10,210 nt of DNA from DASUXA01 sp036378155 (lineage in GTDB: Bacteria > Actinomycetota > Actinomycetes > Mycobacteriales > Micromonosporaceae), in the NCBI GenBank assembly GCA_036378155.1, contig DASUXA010000074.1:1-10210 (forward strand), given 5' to 3'. Made by a program: the position numbers and the translations under genes. Positions 6,400-10,210 of this stretch are shown piece by piece (position 1 is the first letter of the stretch; every line of letters starts with the position of its first letter). The notes beneath the pieces were generated by a model. That model did no database searches. It saw only the letters and a program-made list of their open reading frames with translations, and was not told where the DNA came from.

Positions 6400-7044
6400 G
6401 TGGCTACCCCGACCGGACTGCTCGCCGCCGACCTGGTCGGCGTGGCGGTGTTCGCGGCGTCCGGCGCGACCGCCGCGATCGCCAAGCGCCTGGACCTGTT
6501 CGGTGTGGTCTTCGTCGGATTCGTCGCCGCGCTCGGCGGCGGTATCGCCCGTGACCTGCTGATCGGCGCGGTACCGCCGCTGGCGTTGGCGGACTGGCGG
6601 TACGCGGTGACCGCCGCGGTCGCCGCGCTGGCGCTGTTCTGGCTGCACCCGCAGTGGGGTCGGCTGCGCCGGACCGCGCTGGTACTCGACGCCGCCGGGC
6701 TCGGTCTGTTCACCGTGACCGGCGCCCTCAAGGCGCTCGACGCGCATGTGCCCGCGGTCGGCGCGTGCATCGTCGCGATGATCACCGCGATCGGCGGCGG
6801 TCTGCTCCGCGACCTGCTGACCGGGGAGATCCCGGTGGTACTGCAACGCGAGATCTACGCGGTCGCGGCGCTGTTCGGCGCGGTCGTCGTGGTGGGTCTG
6901 AGCCACCTGGGACTCGCCCGTCCCGTGCTGATCGGGTCGGCTGCGCTGCTGGTGTTCGCCGTGCGCGTGGTCGCGATGCGACGGCGCTGGTCGGCGCCGA
7001 CGCCACGGCCCGGCCTGCCGGGCGTACCGCCGTCGCCGCGATAG
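6400..7044 (+). CDS. TRIC / UPF0126 family membrane protein (trimeric intracellular cation channel-like)
   Basis: Protein of 214 residues from the GTG at 6400. It contains two tandem UPF0126 units, each with the signature GGG(I/L)xRDLLxG: GGGIARDLLIG at 46-56 and GGGLLRDLLTG at 132-142. The second is followed by EIPVVL, as in the family. Hydrophobic segments fit the seven-helix TRIC fold, and FAASGATAAIAKR (18-30) is the usual end of TM1. Bacterial TRIC proteins form trimeric potassium-permeable channels; some E. coli relatives have been linked to glycine uptake, so the solute is uncertain. The C-terminal 20 residues are Pro/Arg-rich and cytoplasmic. The start was chosen from the -10 position and the family N-terminus. 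The stop TAG overlaps a TAGGCT hexamer and a hairpin leading to the helicase gene. Confidence 0.9.
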   Translation: MATPTGLLAADLVGVAVFAASGATAAIAKRLDLFGVVFVGFVAALGGGIARDLLIGAVPPLALADWRYAVTAAVAALALFWLHPQWGRLRRTALVLDAAGLGLFTVTGALKALDAHVPAVGACIVAMITAIGGGLLRDLLTGEIPVVLQREIYAVAALFGAVVVVGLSHLGLARPVLIGSAALLVFAVRVVAMRRRWSAPTPRPGLPGVPPSPR

Positions 7045-7081
7045 GCTGACCCCCGCCTTCGCGCTCCGCTCGCGGTCAGCC
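7044..7081. other. Inverted repeat between the TRIC and helicase genes
   Basis: GGCTGACC (7044-7051) pairs perfectly with GGTCAGCC (7074-7081), enclosing a 22-nt GC-rich loop with further self-complementarity (GCG 7061-7063, CGC 7067-7069). It begins at the TRIC stop codon. TAGGCT at 7042-7047 overlaps the left arm and could be a -10 for the helicase gene, with a leader of about 74 nt. It could be a weak terminator for TRIC, an attenuator in the helicase leader, or an operator; the sequence does not decide. Confidence 0.5.
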
Positions 7082-7116
7082 GGAGGCGTTTGTGTGTCCC
7101 CGTCTCGTCCACGGTC

Positions 7117-7122
7117 GGAAGG
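7117..7122 (+). promoter_or_regulatory. Shine-Dalgarno of the helicase gene
   Basis: GGAAGG is 5 nt before ATG 7128 and decides this start over the in-frame GTG at 7092, which has no ribosome binding site. Confidence 0.6.
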
Positions 7123-7127
7123 GAGCC

Positions 7128-8843
7128 ATGGCGCCGCCGCGACCGGTACCGGAAGCCTTCCCCGCCCTGCGGGCATGGCAGCGCAAGGCGTTGGTGGAAT
7201 ACCTGCGCCGCCCCAGGGAGGACTTTCTCGCGGTCGCCACGCCCGGCGCCGGTAAGACCACGTTCGCCCTGCGCATCGCGGCGGAGTTGCTGTCCACCGG
7301 CACGGTCGACGCGGTGACCGTGGTGACCCCGACCGAGCACCTGAAGACCCAGTGGGCCGCCGCCGCGTCGCGGATCGGCATCGAACTCGACGCCGGTTTC
7401 CGCAACTCGGACGTGCACTCCTCGGCCGACTTCCACGGGGCGGTGCTCACCTACGCGCAGGTCGGCATGGCGCCGCAGGTACACCGTCGGCGCACGATGA
7501 CCCGGCGCACCCTGGTGGTACTCGACGAGATCCACCACGCCGGCGACAGCCGCTCCTGGGGCGACGGGGTGAAGGCGGCGTTCGAGCCGGCGGTGCGGCG
7601 ACTGATGCTCACCGGTACCCCGTTCCGCTCCGACGCCAATCCGATCCCGTTCGTGCGGTACGAGCGCGGCGAGGACGGGCTGCAGCGGTCGCGATCGGAC
7701 AGTTCCTACGGGTACGCCGACGCGTTGCGCGACGGCGTGGTCCGTCCGGTCATCTTCCTCGCGTACTCGGGGGAGACCCGCTGGCGCACGTCGGCGGGCG
7801 AGGAACTGGCGGCGCGGCTGGGCGAGCCGATGACCCAGGACCTGATCGCCCAGGCGTGGCGTACCGCGCTGGACCCGCGCGGCGAGTGGATGCCGCAGGT
7901 GCTGCGCGCCGCGGACGCGCGGCTGTCGGTGCTGCGGGGCGGCGGCATGCCGGACGCCGGCGGTCTGGTGATCGCCAGCGACCAGCAGCAGGCCAGGGCG
8001 TACGCGAAGCTGCTGGAACAGGTGACCGGCAAGAAGGCGACCGTGGTGCTGTCGGACGACCAGGGCGCCTCCGCGAAGATCGCCGGGTTCGCCGAATCGG
8101 ACCAGCGTTGGCTGGTCGCGGTCCGGATGGTGTCCGAGGGGGTGGACATTCCGCGTCTGGCGGTCGGCGTGTACGCCACCAGCGCCTCCACCCCGCTGTT
8201 CTTCGCGCAGGCGATCGGGCGGTTCGTCCGGGCACGGCAGCCGGGCGAGACCGCGACGGTGTTCCTGCCGAGCGTGCCGCATCTGCTCGAGTTGGCGAGC
8301 GAGATGGAGGCGCAGCGCGACCACGTGCTGGGTGAGCCTGCCCGTCGCGACGGGTTCGACGACGACCTGCTCGAGCGCGCGCAGCGTACCGAGAACGCCA
8401 GCGGCGAGTTGGAGAAGCGGTTCGAGGCGCTGTCCGCGACCGCCGAACTGGACCAGGTCATCTTCGACGGTGCGACGTTCGGTACGCCGGTACGTGCCGG
8501 CACGCCCGAGGAGGAGGAGTTTCTCGGGCTGCCCGGGCTGCTCACCCCGGACCAGGTCGCGCTGCTGCTCGCCAAGCGTCAGGCGGAACAGCTCGCCGCG
8601 CAGCGCCGCCAGCGTGCCGCCACGCCCGCGCCCACCGCGCCGCCTGCCCCGCGTTCCGCCGCCGAGCGCAGGGTGCTGCTGCGCCGCCAGCTCAACGCCC
8701 TGGTGGCGGCGCACCACCACCGCACCGGGCTGCCGCACGGCAAGATCCACGCGGAGCTGCGTCGGCTGTGCGGCGGACCGCCGAGCGCGCAGGCGACGAT
8801 CGAGCAGCTCGAGGAGCGGATCGCGACCATCCAGACGCTGTGA
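7128..8843 (+). CDS. SF2 DEAD/DEAH-box helicase with C-terminal extension
   Basis: ATP-dependent nucleic-acid helicase or translocase of 571 residues. The Q-like AWQRKAL (16-22) is followed by Walker A ATPGAGKT (37-44), motif Ia VVTPTEHL (65-72), Walker B LDEIH (132-136), motif III LTGTPFR (161-167), motif V MVSEGVDIPR (334-343) and motif VI QAIGRFVRAR (361-370). The DEIH box and motif VI resemble the XPB/RadD/UvsW branch rather than RNA DEAD-box proteins, so duplex DNA is the likelier substrate. After the RecA domains, a coiled-coil-prone stretch (about 475-500) and a Pro/Ala linker (498-510) lead to a basic helical domain (511-571) with HHHRTGLPHGKIHAELRRLC. This may bind nucleic acid, and I recognise no nuclease motif. 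It follows TRIC and ends before a convergent terminator. Confidence 0.9.
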   Translation: MAPPRPVPEAFPALRAWQRKALVEYLRRPREDFLAVATPGAGKTTFALRIAAELLSTGTVDAVTVVTPTEHLKTQWAAAASRIGIELDAGFRNSDVHSSADFHGAVLTYAQVGMAPQVHRRRTMTRRTLVVLDEIHHAGDSRSWGDGVKAAFEPAVRRLMLTGTPFRSDANPIPFVRYERGEDGLQRSRSDSSYGYADALRDGVVRPVIFLAYSGETRWRTSAGEELAARLGEPMTQDLIAQAWRTALDPRGEWMPQVLRAADARLSVLRGGGMPDAGGLVIASDQQQARAYAKLLEQVTGKKATVVLSDDQGASAKIAGFAESDQRWLVAVRMVSEGVDIPRLAVGVYATSASTPLFFAQAIGRFVRARQPGETATVFLPSVPHLLELASEMEAQRDHVLGEPARRDGFDDDLLERAQRTENASGELEKRFEALSATAELDQVIFDGATFGTPVRAGTPEEEEFLGLPGLLTPDQVALLLAKRQAEQLAAQRRQRAATPAPTAPPAPRSAAERRVLLRRQLNALVAAHHHRTGLPHGKIHAELRRLCGGPPSAQATIEQLEERIATIQTL

Positions 8844-8851
8844 ACGAGGGG

Positions 8852-8868
8852 CGCGCCGTGACGGCGCG
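8852..8868 (+). other. Small hairpin just after the helicase stop
   Basis: CGCGCCG (8852-8858) and CGGCGCG (8862-8868) form a 7-bp stem with a TGA loop, 8 nt beyond the stop. There is no T tract. It may help 3'-end formation with the larger hairpin downstream. Confidence 0.35.
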
Positions 8869-8886
8869 ACCTGCCCCGAGCCAGCC

Positions 8887-8963
8887 GGTACCGGCAGGCG
8901 CCCGGTCGTGCCGGCGCGCGGTCGCGCTGGCGTTCGGTGCCGGCAGGCGCGCGGTCGCGCTGG
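8887..8963. repeat. Imperfect GC-rich direct repeats downstream of the helicase
   Basis: GCGCGCGGTCGCGCTGG occurs exactly at 8914-8930 and 8947-8963. GGTACCGGCAGGCGC (8887-8901) recurs as GGTGCCGGCAGGCGC (8936-8950). Together they look like a local duplication that has drifted. The stretch 8844-8989 otherwise holds no supported gene. Confidence 0.6.
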
Positions 8964-8989
8964 TGCCCGGTCGCCGGGAGCGATGCCAG

Positions 8990-9019
8990 AAGGGGCAGCC
9001 CCATTCGGGGCTGCCCCTT
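8990..9019. terminator. Bidirectional rho-independent-type terminator
   Basis: A perfect 13-bp stem: AAGGGGCAGCCCC (8990-9002), loop ATTC, GGGGCTGCCCCTT (9007-9019). It lies between the convergent helicase (stop 8843) and DUF7455 (stop codon at 9040-9042) genes and can serve both. The U-tract is limited to two bases in either direction, as is common in high-GC actinomycetes. Confidence 0.85.
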
Positions 9020-9039
9020 GCCGTTATCGGACTACCGCG

Positions 9040-9270
9040 TCAGTTCGCCATCAGATCGTTGCCACGCCACGTGAAGTCCGGGTCAGCCGCCACCTGTACA
9101 GCGATCTTGACGAGGTGCTCCGCGTACTTGTTGGCGTGGTGCCCGCAAAAAACGAGCTCACCCCCGCCGGCGAGCACCACGCGAAGCTTTCCCGCGGCAT
9201 TGCAGCGATCACACCGTTCATCGGCGGCGGGCCGCGCCGCCGTCTCGGGCGGCGTGAGGGTTGGGGTCAT
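9040..9270 (-). CDS. DUF7455 small putative zinc-binding protein
   Basis: Protein of 76 residues. A flexible Thr/Pro/Ala N-terminus (1-17) leads to ERCDRCNAAGKLRVVLAGGG (19-38) and ELVFCGHHANKY (38-49), followed by an amphipathic helix. C20, C23, C42 and H44 or H45 give a CxxC...CxHH arrangement that could bind one zinc. This is the actinobacterial family I know as DUF7455, usually found just downstream of the principal sigma factor gene, as here; function unknown. The start is ATG 9270 because an unusually strong Shine-Dalgarno stands directly upstream. The frame stays open to 9396, but that part lacks family similarity and would place the Shine-Dalgarno inside the coding region. Confidence 0.85.
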   Translation of the reverse strand: MTPTLTPPETAARPAADERCDRCNAAGKLRVVLAGGGELVFCGHHANKYAEHLVKIAVQVAADPDFTWRGNDLMAN

Positions 9271-9591
9271 CGCCTCCTCCTCCTGATCGTCACCGACGAA
9301 CGAGTACCCAACTTCCTTACCCACGTCACTCACAACATAGGCCCAGCATCCGACGTTCCCGACGGCGCGGGGACCCAGGTCACAACGGGTACGCACAGTT
9401 TGCCGTACCAGCCTCCGGTCTCGTCAACGGCGGGGGGCCACTATTGGCCGCGTCGTTGCGAGAAAACCGTGCAGACCTGCCCAAGCAGCCCCGACGGAAG
9501 CTGATAGTGATGAATACCACACTCTCAGTGCCCAATGTGTCGGGTACCCGGCAGCCTCCGCGCCACGGGCCCGTCGCCGCCACCGGAGAAC
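9271..9591 (-). promoter_or_regulatory. Intergenic leader/promoter region between sigA and DUF7455
   Basis: This 321-bp gene-free stretch is visibly less GC-rich than its flanks, mainly at 9300-9345 and 9460-9540. On the minus strand, TTGACG (9427-9422) followed after 19 nt by CAAACT (9402-9397) is a possible sigma-70 promoter with a leader of about 120 nt. TATGTT (9339-9334) is an alternative -10 with a weak -35. Past the sigA stop, palindromes (ACGGGCCCGT near 9565-9575 and CGGGTACCCG at 9541-9550) do not make a convincing terminator, so some read-through from sigA is possible. Confidence 0.4.
9273..9284 (-). promoter_or_regulatory. Extended Shine-Dalgarno of the DUF7455 gene
   Basis: AGGAGGAGGAGG on the minus strand, ending 2 nt before ATG 9270. 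The AGGAGG register 8 nt upstream is optimal. It is the strongest ribosome binding site in the window and suggests high expression. Confidence 0.75.

Positions 9592-10210
<619 letters not shown>

Noticed and set aside
6855..8750. Long open frame on the minus strand (631 codons) antisense to the helicase
   Set aside because: Mirror of the helicase coding sequence in a high-GC genome, with no recognisable motif; all helicase motifs are on the plus strand.
9271..9396. Extended N-terminus for DUF7455 starting at 9396
   Set aside because: The strongest Shine-Dalgarno in the window lies inside this extension, directly before ATG 9270, and the extra 42 residues look unlike the family.
9380..9583. 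67-codon open frame on the minus strand between sigA and DUF7455
   Set aside because: No ribosome binding site, no family resemblance, and the stretch is better explained as promoter and leader.

Overview
The window is GC-rich (about 72 percent by eye), densely packed chromosomal DNA from an actinomycete. The principal-sigma C-terminus ending LRDYLD, the Actinobacteria-specific small families DUF3039, DUF3099 and DUF7455, frequent GTG starts and the codon use all point to Actinomycetota. A Micromonosporaceae-like genome is my best guess but is not proven. I see no phage, plasmid, transposon, CRISPR or tRNA/rRNA gene.

Layout. The left edge holds the N-terminal 174 residues of a short group-2 sigma factor (SigB type, minus strand, running off the window). 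Upstream of it on the same strand lie dtd (D-aminoacyl-tRNA deacylase) and a three-part SAM methyltransferase. Divergent from the methyltransferase are an HhH-GPD protein, a two-helix DUF3099 protein and mscL on the plus strand. A coupled minus-strand pair, psuG and a PfkB kinase (probable pseudouridine kinase), meets mscL tail to tail. Divergent from psuG come DUF3039, a TRIC/UPF0126 membrane protein and an SF2 helicase (plus). A strong hairpin ends the helicase unit and also serves the convergent DUF7455 gene (minus). The right edge is the C-terminal 205 residues of the principal sigma factor (SigA/HrdB, minus).

Bases 1-130 are identical to 10081-10210, the segment of both sigma genes that encodes regions 2.3-2.4. 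The window therefore begins and ends with the same 130 bp, so it would look circular to software. I read it as a linear contig bounded by two paralogous sigma genes about 9.5 kb apart, as sigA and sigB lie close together in mycobacteria. Joining the ends would create an in-frame but chimeric 336-residue sigma factor.

Functionally this is housekeeping: transcription initiation (two sigmas), translation quality control (Dtd), nucleic-acid methylation or repair (methyltransferase, HhH-GPD, helicase), pseudouridine salvage (PsuG plus kinase) and membrane channels (MscL, TRIC). The most striking regulatory pattern is that five genes without a clear Shine-Dalgarno each have a [T/C]ANNNT -10-like hexamer at exactly -12 to -7 from the start codon, the signature of leaderless transcription. 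A second pattern is a strong excess of the tetramer GTAC across all codon phases.
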